Assembly (NCBI GenBank): GCA_016801845.1 | Contig: CM028920.1 | Coordinates: 6,713,001-6,777,000, forward strand | DNA: 64,000 bases | Direction: 5' to 3' | From: Polydactylus sextarius | Taxonomy: Eukaryota > Chordata > Actinopteri > Polynemidae | Shown: piece by piece, positions 1 through 12,105 of the stretch | Numbering within the stretch: the stretch's first letter is position 1 | Layout: each line of letters begins with the position of its first letter | Position numbers and translations under genes: made by a program | Notes under the pieces: generated by a model | What the model was told of the DNA's origin: nothing | What the model saw: only the letters and a program-made list of their open reading frames with translations | The model's database searches: none

Positions 1-98
1 GATTTTAAGTTTAAAGTTAACCAAACTTATTTTGAGCAGAAAACCACTGTCTGAGAGATATATCAGGAAAATGGGATACCATGTTCCAACACCAGATC

Positions 99-430
99 AT
101 CCACTGATCAGCCACAACTTTAGAGCTTCCTACGTAATATTGTGCAGGACTGTCAGCAGATGCATAGGATCCTGTGGATTGTTGGTTAGGTTATCCTTGG
201 TCCTTGGTTCACAGAGATGCTTAATTAGATCAGGATATGGGGAGCTTGGTGGACAGGATAATTTGGTAATTTTGGTAATAATTTTGATAATTTGGTCCCA
301 GGATAATTTCTCAGCAGTGTTGGTGTTGTGGGTTCCATTGTCCTGTTGGAGGTTCGGCCACTGTCATTGCCATTGCCATTTTAGTTGACATATACAACCT
401 ACCTAAACTTTGTTGCAGACCCAAGGACCT
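99..430 (-). mobile_element. Decayed Tc1/mariner fragment
   Basis: Begins with a terminal-repeat-like CTGATCAGCCACAACTTTA and CTACGTAATATTGTGCAGG, matching the 3' end of a common teleost Tc1-like element read on the minus strand. Blocks near 215-255 (GATCAGGATATGGGGAGC) and 335-375 (CTGTTGGAGGTTCGGCCACTG) follow the same element. A short piece near 395-425 (CCTACCTAAACTTTGTTGCAG) is in the opposite orientation, so the copy is rearranged. No coding capacity remains. Confidence 0.55.
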
Positions 431-1598
431 TCCAGATGAATGTCTGCTCATGCTAAGAAACATGAAGATGAGTCTATGTGAATATCTTCATCTGTCAGTT
501 GTGTTAATGTTGTGACTGATGTGAATGAGACTTCTTCTGGTGGAACATGTGAATATCTTTGACGTCTACACCATAAACATCTCACAGCCCAGTGCTGTTT
601 ATAGTTCACAGTGCTGTTTGCATTTTACAGACCATTCTCTGGTTTCATTTTTACCCTATCATACTTTCTGTGGTTGTGCATTTTGATGTGAAAAAATAAA
701 TGATCATTAATGTTTTTGGCCACACTGACTTATGCTTTTAAGTCCAAGTAAAGTATTAAGAATTTTGGCTTGTTTGCAGTCCGTTTAATTATCTATTTGC
801 TCATGTCAGATTTTGTTATGCTATGTCTCAGAACCTTCTCAGAACACAGGAATTTACTTTGTTGAATACAATGTTATCACAACTGATAGAAATGATGGCC
901 AAGGTTGTGGATGACCCAAGTTGTAATAACTAAAATGATCCTTTAATGCCCAATTTGTGCCTTGTGTACCTAATCTACTCTCCCTGCAGGATCTCCTCTG
1001 TCAGATTCGGCTGATCGGCCAGCGTAACTCTCTGTAACCCCAAGCGAGCGTTCTTAGTGCAAGAAGTAGCGGGGGAGGAAGAAAGTTATTACAAGCTTTA
1101 AAACTCAATGTTCAGTATCACCAGGCAGTTGTTCACCAAGCACAATTAGCTTCTCCCCTTTCTGTCTCCTTCTCTTTGCTAACAGGGTGTTTCTGGCCTA
1201 CAGCAGTTTAGGTGAAAAAACACTCAAGAGAGTCAGGACAGGGTGCACACACAGGGGAGGTTGGAGGTGTTAAATCCAGTTGTGCAGCCATGTTGTACAT
1301 GTGTGTGTGCATGTGGTGATTACAAAAAGGCAGCCCAGAACTGCGTGGGAGGGAGGGATACGGCAATAAAGGAGATTATGGGTGATTTGTATTCATTTCC
1401 CCCTTTTTTCACTTGAGAGAGGATTTAGGGGAAAGGTTGAAGGGGGTTGTGCGGGATGTAGAGGTCACTTTAAAGTATCGTTTTTGGCTTTGTGGTTAGC
1501 ACAGTTCCATGATGGTGCAACCATGGCTTGAATAACCCATGCCTGTGGTCTGAAAAACATGTTTGTTCCGTTAATAAATGGAAAGTAATGAAGTAATG

Positions 1599-1631
<33 letters not shown>

Positions 1632-1649
1632 ATATATATGTGTGTGTGT
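1599..1649. repeat. (TA)n/(TG)n microsatellite
   Basis: TA dinucleotides from 1599 to about 1625, then mixed TATG/TG units. Confidence 0.9.
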
Positions 1650-2019
1650 TTTACTAAATCTAGGGATCGGAGGGAGGTATTTTATACTAACACTATTACA
1701 CTATGACACTATAACAACACTATTATTAAGTATAACTGTGGCTAGTGCTATCTGCCTGTACGGTGGGATAAGGTCTAACCATGGCTTTTGAGGTGCCATG
1801 ATCTTTAGGAGCTGGTAGTCATGGCAACTAAGACTTTTGAATATGTTTGCTAATCAAACATGTGAAGTGAAAAAGGGGAGAAAGGGGAAAGGAAAGTATG
1901 AGAGATGACAAAAAGAGAAACAGGGGAGATGGAAAAAGGAAGAGGAAGTAGTCGTGCAGTTGTCAGGGTTCATGGTTAGGGTCAGCAGGTTGAACGGTAA
2001 TCAGTTTTTTGTTTTTTTT

Positions 2020-2260
2020 TTTAAAGTGAATGCATCTCCGCAGCTGACTGAGTGGAGCTTCACTCTGTGCAATTGCATGAGAGCGCTTTCCCATAATCAC
2101 CATCCATACCATAATCACCAATCACTATCAGTGGCTTTGCAATCACAGCAGCGGCGTTCCAACCAGTCAAATGACAGATGAGTGGTGATGTCACCAGGAT
2201 GTTATCATCTGGCTAATGACAGGAAGTTTGTGGGGCCAAAGGTCACGGCCCTAAAGAGTT
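2020..2260. promoter_or_regulatory. Candidate conserved non-coding element
   Basis: High-complexity block free of simple repeats, with a CCATAATCACC motif (CCATAATCACCATCC, then CCATAATCACCAATC) near 2090-2125 and CCAAAGGTCACGGCC near 2235, a nuclear-receptor-type half-site. Chosen by texture only. Confidence 0.25.
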
Positions 2261-2829
2261 TGTTTCTTTCTTGAAACTTATCCCACCACATCCATTAATA
2301 CCTAAACATTTTCATACACTCCCTTAAGTGTCCTCACAATGAAAACACACTGTTTATTTCAGTATCATCAGGCATTTATTGATAATACTAAGTTGAATAA
2401 AGACTCTGACAAGTTTGTCACTGTGTGTAGTGACCACACAACAACACTGAGGCTGTAACCTCACATCACACACACACATACACACACAAGCTCACTAACA
2501 GGGTCATTAATCAACGTCGCACCTCCTTTTTCTCCTCCCCTTCATCTGTCCATCCCTCTCTGTCTTCATCCATCTTTCCCTGCCATTCTTCTGTCCATTG
2601 CTTTCACATTCGTTCCTTCAGCCTCTGTATCATTATCATATCTGTCAAACCAAATTGTAAACCAAGGGCATGCTGCAAGTCAAGCTTTTAGTTGTGTAAT
2701 AAATTTATTGTAAAAAATGTTTGTACATACAGGTTAAAATTTGTCTTGGTGTTCAGCTGCCACTCCATCTCCAGCAGAAACAGTTTGGCAGGTGCAGGAC
2801 AAACACCTCAAAGATTGACAGCTCCAATG

Positions 2830-3140
2830 GCCGCCAGTGTCATATGACATAATAAGGGGCCCATCTTAGTGAGAAGGAGACAGTAGCAAGGCAGTCGTGA
2901 TTAATGGCTGCTGTGTGTTCTGACATGTTATGAAGCTGCTTGTTGTTTGCTGTTGCAATAGAAAATTTAGGAGTGAGACAGGACGTCGTTCCGTCTGACA
3001 GGTTTAACCAACCTGAGGTCACTTCAGCCGTCGGACCACACTCTCCATCTGTCTCCCCTGCCTGGATGATTAACAGGGTGGAGTTCATCTTTGTTAACTG
3101 CGCTTTCAATCCGTATAGCAACAAGTGTAATGTAAGTGTA
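2830..3140. promoter_or_regulatory. Candidate conserved non-coding element
   Basis: Balanced-composition block between AT-rich flanks, including TCATATGACATAATAAGG, GTGATTAATGG homeodomain-type and CTGAGGTCACTTC half-site motifs. Overlapping short ORFs on both strands show no family resemblance. Confidence 0.25.
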
Positions 3141-4291
3141 AAGTGTGACTTAAATGAAATCTAGTTGTATTTAAAACCAATGACCCACACTGATTAACAG
3201 CCCAGCATACACAAAACTAAACGTGGATGCATCCGCTGCTGAAAATAGTCCCCAACAAATGCACTATTTTTGTGTCTGTTAGTAAGTTTTATTATAAACT
3301 AAACAATTATACAGCCTTTCATACAAACAAAACTATATATTTATGACTCTTTTATAACTTTTGGTTTAATTTAGATGTTCACTTGGGACATAGGAATTCA
3401 ATGCCCCTTGGTAGATAGGGGTATTGAGCAACTGACAGGAAGGAGGAGAAGTCTTGAAATAAAATTAAACTCTCAGTTTTCTCATAAAAATTCAGGTAGG
3501 TAGTTCAGTCAGGTAGGAAATGATAAACAGAAAAAACAAAGTATACACTGAACACCAGCCAGTAATATCCAGATCCACTGTTGCAAGATGTTAGTCACAT
3601 TAATTATATTCTACCAAACATGCAGCCCTCTCAGTTTTGTGGCCTCACAGTCTTGTCTTTTTGTTGAAAGCTAAGTGATACTATAGGTTTCCATTTAAAT
3701 CACTCACTTCTACTTTTTTTGGTCGATGAAGGCCCCAAGTTTCATTATGGGATTTCCGTCTTCACTGTGAGCATACAGAATGGCGGTGGGGGAGAGAGAA
3801 AACAAATGAATAATGCGAAAAAAGATATTTTTAAAAAATTGCCTTTTCCTTCCTGTATTCCTCACGGAGCTGGTGAATTTCTAGTATAAGTCTGTCAATA
3901 GAGAAAAAACAAAAGTCTGGCCAGACACTGAGTTTTTCAAACCTCAGGAACTTTGCTGCTGACAGGACAAGTCGTTCTGAGGAGAGTGACCGCCACGGTC
4001 GATGCTGTCTAAGTGTTCTGCTTTTAACAGTTGTTAAAAGATGCTTTTAACAATTGTGGACAACTATTGCTGCTTTGAGTGTAGTTTGTAAGTACAACTT
4101 TCATGGTCTCTGAGTGCATGTTATATCATGTACATATGATTTGCATATATTTACTACTATCCCAGAGGGAAAAACAGAGGGTTTGACCTTGACCTCTGAC
4201 CTTGTATATACCCGTTTTTTATGCTTTGACAGGTCTCCACCGATCAGCTATAACTACAGACCTGCATAACAGAACATACAACCACACACAC

Positions 4292-4296
<5 letters not shown>

Positions 4297-4322
<26 letters not shown>

Positions 4323-4430
4323 CATCTGTTTCTCTTACATCCTCCCCTTTCTCACTCTGTCTTGAAATTAAATCATGAAGTTGCCCAGAAGTGACGGGGC
4401 TGACCCACCAACGTGACCCGCCCCCCTCAT

Positions 4431-4467
<37 letters not shown>
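4297..4467. repeat. Inverted (GT)n ... (CA)n microsatellite pair
   Basis: A GT run at 4297-4322 and a CA run at 4433-4467 on the same strand, about 110 bp apart, complementary to each other and so able to pair. Confidence 0.9.
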
Positions 4468-4469
<2 letters not shown>

Positions 4470-5819
4470 GTCAGCTGTCATTCACAATGACTAATGAGTA
4501 GTTGATTACATCATTGGACCTCTAATGGTCAACAGGGGATCTCAGGCGGTGGTAGTAGGGGGGAATTTGAGAGACAAAAATGGTGACAGAGAGATGTAGA
4601 AACAGAGAGTGTGAGCGAAAGACAGCAAGAACTAGGAGAAGGGAGAGACAGACAAAGACATGGGGGAGATAGTATTTATGTTTGGGAATAAAAGGGAAGT
4701 ATAATGAGCAAGATAATGAGGCCGGGACATCCCAGCACAACATGCAGACGAGAGATGAGAGATCTGGTTTCCATTCAGAAACCGCTGGGGGTTTCCTGAC
4801 TGAGGAAGGGAGAGAAAGGGAGGAGGAAGAGGAGGAGAGGGGTTGGGAGGAGGCCAGAGGAGGGTTGGAAGGTCTGTGCATCCCAGAATTCTTTTGTATT
4901 CTCTCATCTTCATCTTCTCTCTGCATGTCCTGAACACTCTCTGGCTGAGTGGCTCAGTTGTTTTGACAGCTGACCTGTTTCTGCTAACTAAACTATACTC
5001 AGTCATATTCATGAAAATCCACAGGTAATGAATAAACATGATCTCTAGTAGAATCAGACAACATTTCCCATAATGCTTGTTATGAATAGGATAGATGAAG
5101 AGACCAGACTTTTCTTACACTCCTTTTTCCTCAGGGTGCTCTTGATTTCTCCCACAACCCAAAGCTGTTCACGTACGTTCATGGGAAACTGTTTATTGCT
5201 AGTAGTTGTAAGTGGAAGAACTATCAAAATTCCCAGGTCTACTCTGCTTTTCACCCATTTTCAAATGTGATGGGGTTTCGGGAGTCTATAGCTAAAGGGC
5301 ACAGACAGCAAACACCCTGTCGCCTTTAGTAACAAGGTGAGATTTTTAAAGCAGGAGAAAAGCTCTGCCAGAGGAAACTCATGCAGTGATCAGCCTCATA
5401 GGGACTTAAGCATATCACATGACTAAGAAGGCGCCTCACCACGCAAGCAGTAAAAACCTTAAAATTAAATCTAAAGGGCAGTGAGGACTAGTGTGATGTA
5501 GTCACCGCTCTCAGAACGTGCTCTGAAGCCTGGCAGCGGCGTTTTGATATGAGTAATCTTTGGATGTTTTTTTTATTTTGCCTGTTGAGACCAGAACAAA
5601 GTGCATTAACAAGCGAGGATAAAAAACATGCAAGAGGGATGTCCTGATCCCACGGTTAAATGTCTCCGCTGAGCAAACAGGATTGCAACAGCTGAGCAGC
5701 GAAAACACACAGCACGGAGTCCAAACAAATAAGTGTTTTTATGAAGTGTTCACCTTTTTTCAAAATGTTTGATTGATACCAGAATGCTATGTGTACTGGG
5801 ATAAGGAGGAAAGAAAAAC

Positions 5820-6020
5820 TGTAGGCTGCAACAGAGGACGTGAACAGCAGGATGCTATTAATGACATTGAGATAAGATTGCTCCTGTATGAGCAATGAGG
5901 CTTCCTCCACCCTACTCCCACGCAGGGGTTCGGTGATCCTCAAGGGCAGCGTCATTTGCTCGGTCCTGCTTTCATTATACCAGCTTCTCTCACTTTCTCT
6001 TCCTGTCAGGTCCATGGCCA
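5820..6020. promoter_or_regulatory. Candidate conserved non-coding element
   Basis: Non-repetitive block with GCTATTAATGACATTGAG and a perfect inverted repeat ATTGCTC-N6-GAGCAAT at 5877-5896. The minus-strand ORF through it (121 codons) has a hydrophobic middle but resembles no known protein. Confidence 0.3.
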
Positions 6021-6268
6021 CTGGCTAATAATGTTTTTTTTTTTTTTCTGAAAGGAAAAAAATAAAAGAACTACTAATGGTAATGAGGGACAGAAAGAAA
6101 ATCTGTGGACCAAATGTTCTTATTTCTCTAGTCGGTGCATTAGTGAGAGAGAGGGGAAAAAAAAATATGAATGTGATAACGAGGCATCAACAGCTACGCT
6201 CCTCATGAGACTGTCCAACCAAGCTGGAATCTGAAGAGCAATCAGTTAAACGATACCAAACAGCCGCA

Positions 6269-6330
6269 GGAAGAAGAAAAAGAAAAAGAAGAAGAAGAAA
6301 AAGAAGGAGAAGAAGAAGAAGAAGAAGAGA
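6269..6330 (+). repeat. GAA-rich tract
   Basis: Imperfect (GAA)n purine tract of about 60 bp with AAAAAG interruptions. Confidence 0.85.
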
Positions 6331-7569
6331 GCATCAGTAATGACACAAGCAGAGAAACGGTTAAGTTTCAGGCTGTTGCTAAATTTTCTTATGCAATACC
6401 AAGCTCCAGCTAAGTGATCTGTTTGGCCACGCTGGTCTTCCTACTGAGCTTTATTTGACTTCATTAAACCTTATTTATCCAGCAAAGGCTCGCTCAGTTG
6501 GTATGTTCTTTTTCACCGAACGTCCCCGCTTCACACTCACACACACTTTCACACATTTACACCTGGGAGCATCCCAGGGCAACTGTGTACTGCTGCTGTT
6601 AGTTACCGAGGTCAGACTGGACAGGACCACTCTGCTTTTATAATACAGGGCACCTGATTCACAGATGATAGTGTCTCAAAGGGCTGTAAAAAAAAAAAAA
6701 AATAAACTTTCAAAATATTCACACTTGCTAGTGCTCATTCTTTGATAATGCTAATCCTTGATAATTGTGTGTACTTAATTAAATACAGATACATTAGACT
6801 TCCACCACAAGCGCAACAGTTCAACAGTTCATAATTATTTTGTTGTGTAAGGACGTTGCAACTCAGGAATAGAGAAAAGATGAGGAATGAGGAAAGATGA
6901 GGTTGTTTTATATATATAACACTCAAACTGGAGTTGTGGCGTCCTCATGACACCTGTTTGTCCTCACAACAATGGTTTGAAATGAAAATAATCCACATTA
7001 TCTCAACTATCAAAATTAATATGACATTCTCTAAAAAGTTATATAAGACCAATGAGATGGCAGAAATGTCAACACCAGACTGTTTTATTCTATGTGAATT
7101 TATAGTAATCAGATCACTGCATCCTTCTTATGATGTGTCATACCAGAGGTTTGTACTATGAAGCAAAGATAGTGGTTTTCGGGATCTTACAATACTGGTT
7201 CACTTCTTGGTAAATCACCATTGTAACTTATGGTGAAACTCTGACCTGCTCTGTCAAAGGTTAACTCCAGAGGAATTGATCAGCAGCAGAGGTGACAAAT
7301 GATAAAAAAACAATAGACATTTTTTATAGATCAGTTGATCTGATACTGTACATACATGTATTATTCTAGACTAAAACAAACCAACAATGCTGGTAGAGTT
7401 CACACTTTTGTGTTGATTACAGCAGTATGAGGTAACATATTTTCTAATGCACATTTCATAGACAGCGGTGAGTCGGAGTGCTTTACATAAGTGTTCAAAC
7501 CATTAAAAATTGAAGAAAACTGAGTAATAATTTTAAAGGAAATTAAAAGAGACATGTATGTCTCTATTA

Positions 7570-7992
7570 CCAGTCTGTTACGCCAGGGATCTGTCCACCC
7601 AGGCCTGGGACTCAGTCTGGCCTGCTGCCCAGCATATCATACACTGCAACCTGATGCCTGACCCTGCAGGTGGCAAGCTGCTTCCCCTTCGCGTCGAAAG
7701 GAGCTGCTTGAGGTGCCTCAGGCAACTGATCAAGATGCCTCCTGGGTGCCTCACGCTGGAGGTTTTTCCGGGCACATCCAACCGGTAGGAGACCTTTGGG
7801 TAGTTCCAGGGATTAGATATCTCCTCTATAGCCTGAGAACAGTCCAGGATCTCCCAGGAGGAGCTGGAAAGTGGTAGTCCAAGTTTCTTCTCTCCCCACT
7901 GCAGGAGAGGAGAAACCTGGACTACCTCTTGACCTCCTGCCACTGAAATCTGACCCCAGATAAGTGGCTGAAAACAGACGGATGGATGGAAA
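7570..7992 (+). mobile_element. LINE 3' end (non-LTR retrotransposon), copy 1
   Basis: Recognisable 3' tail of a widespread fish LINE: GTCGAAAGGAGCTGCTTGAG, AAGATGCCTCCTGGGTGCCT, TTTTCCGGGCACATCCAACC, then AGCTGGAAAGTGG, ending ATAAGTGGCTGAAAACAGACGGATGGATGGA. The ATAAGCGG...GGATGGATGG end is diagnostic of this tail. Translation is broken; no reverse transcriptase core is present, as expected of a 5'-truncated insertion. Confidence 0.75.
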
Positions 7993-9529
7993 GAGACATA
8001 AATAGAGCAGTGAAGAACATAAATGTTTGAACCTGGATCTAACAAGACCAAGTTCAACTAAATACTCCTCGTCTATGTTTAGTTTGGAGTGTGAAAACAG
8101 CCAGCAGGCTCTCCACATGATGACCTGAGAGGCCTACAAGGTTCAGTTCAGTTCAATAGTGGAAGGAAGGGTAAGTCGAGCCAGTAGGTCAAATGAGACA
8201 CCCCTTGTAGTTCAGCACCTGGAGCCACAGCTGTGATGCAGAGGAGATCCAGCCAAGAAAAGAAAGAAGAAAAAAAAGCAGGGCTATACAGAAAAAAGTC
8301 CAGTTTGCATCAGCTGTTCTCAAAATGCAGTGTAGCAGTATTTGGCGAGGGGGCACACATTCTTGGTAGATTACATTGAACAGCGAAAGCTGTATTTCTA
8401 CAGCTGATAAAGTTCTTGGTGGATTTCCTGGACTATATTTCTTGTCTTACGTGTACCTGCAACAACTCAAAAAAAAAACATGTGCTATTGCTGATTTTCA
8501 GGCTGAAGGCCACAAATTCATATTCATAAATCAGTGAAAGTAGAGGGCACATAATAAGCTGGAAGTGTGCAAGGCCAAATATAATGATTTCTGCTATTAG
8601 GTCATTTCTTAGATACAGACACACACTCCTACCTACACTGCACAATATTCTTGAGGCTGTATTTTATACAAAGTATAATCCTAAAGTCACATGTATCAGT
8701 AGTTGGGCACAGTGAGAACAGAAATTTGGCTCAGCCTTAGTCATACAGAGTTGTGCTTGTGAAGCTTTATTAGTTTCAGAAAATGTCTTTATTTTCACAG
8801 ACATCATGAAGAATAATAATAATTAGTGTTGTTTGTTACAAATACATTTGGCCATAACAGTCGTAAAATGGCTTTTTCTTCCTAATTCCACCTCACTTAG
8901 CATTCATTCCATGTTTTTGTGTTTTTTTTTATTTCATGTGTGCCCATAATCATAGTAAAGAACACTCTCTTTAAAGGCTTAGGCTGGACTTTAATACTTC
9001 ATCATCTCTCTTGTGCACTTAGCATCTGGCAGCATGGCTAAAATACAATACACAATCATTGCTAACAAAATACAGGAAGATGTAAGACAAACTGAAATCA
9101 ACAATGGAAAGATGGATGATTGAGCAGGGGAGCAGGGGCATCAGCAGGAGGGATTGTTCAGGAGCATTAGAACCTAATGTATCTGTGCACTCACGTGCTT
9201 TCAGATATGGTTGAGTGGAAAAATGAATTTCCTGAAGTAAGGCTCATTCCTGTGATTGCCATGTGAACCAGAATTAGATGATGAAGTCGGGAAGTGAGGG
9301 AAAATTTGACTGGCCAGGTTTCCAAGTTGTTGTTGAGTGATAACCTTTGACATTCACTTCATTTCCTGTCAGTGCTAGTAATAAGACGCCAACAGTGTAT
9401 ATCATCTCCTGTTTGCAGAATCAGTCCATTGCTATTGTCAGTGCAATTTAATCACAGGAAAATCTACTAACACATACTACAAGGTCATTACTTTGATAAA
9501 ATGTGAGGGCAAACAGTTATTAAAAGTAA

Positions 9530-9559
9530 ACCACCAATCAGAATGACCTGATTGGTGGT
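9530..9559. repeat. Short inverted repeat with two opposed CCAAT boxes
   Basis: Arms ACCACCAATCA (9530-9540) and TGATTGGTGGT (9549-9559) are perfectly complementary over 11 bp around an 8 nt spacer. Each arm carries a CCAATCA NF-Y-type core. Confidence 0.85.
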
Positions 9560-10039
9560 GTTAATGTGAGGGGAGCCTAACATGTTGAGTTAGTGTTTGG
9601 TACTCACTGAAGATACCTTTAAAAAAGTGGCTGATATGTGTTAGTTTCAAAAATACCCACTTTCCTGTCTCAAAGATGAGAGTGGTCAGAAACACTGGAG
9701 TCTGTTGTGTAGCTGAAGGAGTTTCTTTTCTAAGAATTGCTGTGTTTTCCTTGACTGAGCCCTTCATATTGACATCTGTACTGGGTCCTCCTATTTACTG
9801 TCTGCTGTAACTCACATTGGACAAATCAGAGAGGGGCTTTACCTGTACCTTCTCATACATGCTGGAAAATGATACCACTAAAGCCTACACACTGGACCTT
9901 TAAAACATGCACACTTATTCAAACACAGAAGTAGTTTTATAAGAATTAAGGGAACAAATGAGAAAAGAGCAGCAATAAAAGCCAAAGTGAAAATTTGATG
10001 CATTGATAATAAACTGTATGGTAAACATGATGCTATAGT

Positions 10040-10150
10040 AAGCATCCACTTAGCTCAGCATAAAGACCAGAAAGAAGGAGGAACAGCTAACCTGGCTTTG
10101 TCTGAAGGAAAATAGATATATTTATCATTATTTCTTGAAAATACCGTGTT
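10040..10150 (+). repeat. Teleost interspersed repeat (TAGCTCAGCATAAAGACC type)
   Basis: Matches a common fish repeat whose core reads about TTAGCTTAGCATAAAGACTGG then AACAGCTAGCCTGGCTCTGTC; here ACTTAGCTCAGCATAAAGACC and AACAGCTAACCTGGCTTTGTC. Related copies lie near 14350, 25060-25270 and 58000. Confidence 0.6.
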
Positions 10151-11884
10151 GGTTATTCCTTGGGATTACAGACGGAGGTTCCAGAAGGAGGCAGTAATGC
10201 TACACTAGGGAGACAAGCTGCTGTAAAATCTCAGAAGAAGAAGGTGCTGATTCACCACACCTGATTTTAGGGAGTCAGGCTGTGCAGGCTGAGGCCTAGT
10301 TTAGCAGTAGAATGAGCTCATGTTCATTGATTTAGTTAGTCTGTGGTTTTCTGTGGAAACAATAACCAGTCAACATCAACTAATCAGGTAAGACTGGTGT
10401 TTTGTTTTTTTTTCCTTCTCTCTTGTATCATCATATTATTTGACCGAGAAATATATTCTGCAAATCATATCTTTGAAGTCATGTTTACATTGGCCAGTTT
10501 GGGTGTTTTTCAAGTGCGAGTAGCAGCTGTAGCAGCAATACACCGCATCTTCTTTGGAAAGATTGCAACATGTTTCAGTAACATCATGATTAATCCCCCC
10601 TACAAGTCATATTTTGCTTCTACTGCAAACACAGCTCCCTCAGACCAGACTGCTATTACAATTATTTTCATTGTAGGGCCTCACGTTACCAAGCTTTGTA
10701 ATATTATGCGATGATGCAATATGATGAAAGACCACAGCAGAATGGTCTTTCAATCAGGTATGTCTGTAGCATCTGCTTGCATAAACACTTCTGTTTGAAT
10801 AAGTGTGTGTTGGTCCCACCTCTCCCACTCTGTGACTTGAATTTCACAGCTTGAGGACCTGTGTGTAAAACACAAAAACAGACACTACTACTTTTGGAGA
10901 AACATCCATCTTTCATTCCATTCCACCTCTTCCTCTTTAATGTCCACTTTCTCTTTAATCCTCCATCCCTCTCTAACATCCCACTCTTCCTCCATCCTTC
11001 TCCCTCTCTTTACTTTCACTCTTGAGTTGTTGTGTCTGCCGAACTGCATTCCCTGGACGTTGTCCGATACATGCTTCTTGTTGTCTCTGGGCCAGAATCG
11101 CCCCATTTCAATGTCCTATTAGTGAAAATGAGACGTGGGAGTCAGGCTACAGGAATGCTCCTTTTTTTTCCCCCAGACAGCCTATCAATTACCATGATGG
11201 AAAGTTATGATGATACGTTTTACTGCATCTGTAGAATCTCTGAACTAACTTTAGAAATCACACACTGTACTTGTTCTGGTCCTTTGTCCATATAAAAATA
11301 CGATCAGTCTTTTGGATTGTGAATAGAATAGCATCTAGCATTGTGACACATGCTGTTGGGGGATAAATTAATAAAACATAACCTCAGTTTAATCTGAGGA
11401 AGGTTAGCTGAGGTTAGTTGGCTTGGATTTCTTTCATGTTCTTGAGTCTGAAGGGAGTTTTTACACATCAAACTTAGTTTAGTCATCCTTCCGAGAATGG
11501 ATCAACCTGTGAAAACAGTTGTATTATGTCTGTTTTAGCTCTGGTGGGAGCTTTCTTAAGTCTTTAACTCCGGTGATGGCATCAGGGAAGAGTGTATGCT
11601 AAAGACATCAGAGTTTAAAGGACATAGAAATCAGATCATATAGAAATCCCACCTCCAAAGTGGCCTTTAGGTTCGTGGATGTTTTGTACTAGGAACACCC
11701 TATCGGTTGGATAACAAACTGCAGGACAGACTGTAAGATGTTTTAGTAAATCAGATGCTGGATTCATGTATTTTAAATTTCTCACAAATTTGTTGAAAAC
11801 AGCAGTGGAAAATCTATACAATGCCTCTTTTTCTTAGATCATCTTGTCCCTGAATTTTAGTTTAGTTTAGTTTGATCTTGGTAT

Positions 11885-12105
11885 ACACACCTTGATTTGG
11901 AGTTTTTCTGGCCACATCCAGCTGCTAGTAGACCTTGGGGTTGACCTAGAACATGTTGGAGAGGTTGTGTAACTCATTTAGCCTGGGAACACTTTGAGAT
12001 CCACCACAAAAAGCTAGAAAGTATTGCTGGAGAAAGGGACACTTGGATCACTTTGCTTGGATTCCTGCTATTGCAACCTGACCACAGATGAGCAGAAAAT
12101 TATAT
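11885..12105 (+). mobile_element. LINE 3' end, copy 2 (more decayed)
   Basis: Same family and orientation as the tail at 7570-7992: TTTTTCTGGCCACATCCAGC, TAGTAGACCTTGGGG, CTAGAACATGTTGGAGAGG, TAGCCTGGGAACACTTTG, AAAAGCTAGAAAGTATTGCTGG, ending in CTGACCACAGATGAGCAGAAAAT. It lacks the GGATGGATGG terminus. Divergence suggests an older insertion. Confidence 0.65.

Larger units (their letters stand above)
431..7555. other. Gene-free stretch, 3' flank of sox9 (distal)
   Basis: No gene seen. It contains TA/TG microsatellite DNA at 1599-1649, a GT/CA microsatellite pair near 4297-4467, a GAA-rich tract at 6269-6330 and possible conserved blocks at 2020-2260, 2830-3140 and 5820-6020 (listed separately). 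The remaining sequence is AT-rich and featureless. Confidence 0.6.
7993..11880. other. Gene-free stretch between two LINE tails
   Basis: AT-rich, with no gene recognised. It includes a decayed teleost short repeat near 9800-9915 (ends ACACTGGACCTTTAAAA) and another near 10040-10150. The 123-codon plus ORF at 10343-10714 has no recognisable domain and poor codon texture, so it is not called. Confidence 0.55.

Noticed and set aside
990..1037. Possible terminal exon on the plus strand: good acceptor CTCCCTGCAG followed by 15 codons and TAA
   Set aside because: Very short, no upstream partner exon and no recognisable peptide; a conserved element or chance is equally likely.
1490..1550. tRNA-like GGTTAGCACAG head
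   Set aside because: Resembles a tRNA-derived repeat A-box but no B-box or fold could be seen.
5656..6021. Minus-strand 121-codon ORF with a hydrophobic segment
   Set aside because: No homologue recognised, lies over a candidate conserved element; insufficient for a gene.
7578..8057. Minus-strand 159-codon ORF
   Set aside because: Antisense to the LINE tail at 7570-7992; shadow of the repeat.
10343..10714. Plus-strand 123-codon ORF with hydrophobic start
   Set aside because: No family resemblance, AT-rich codon texture, no splice or promoter context; likely chance.
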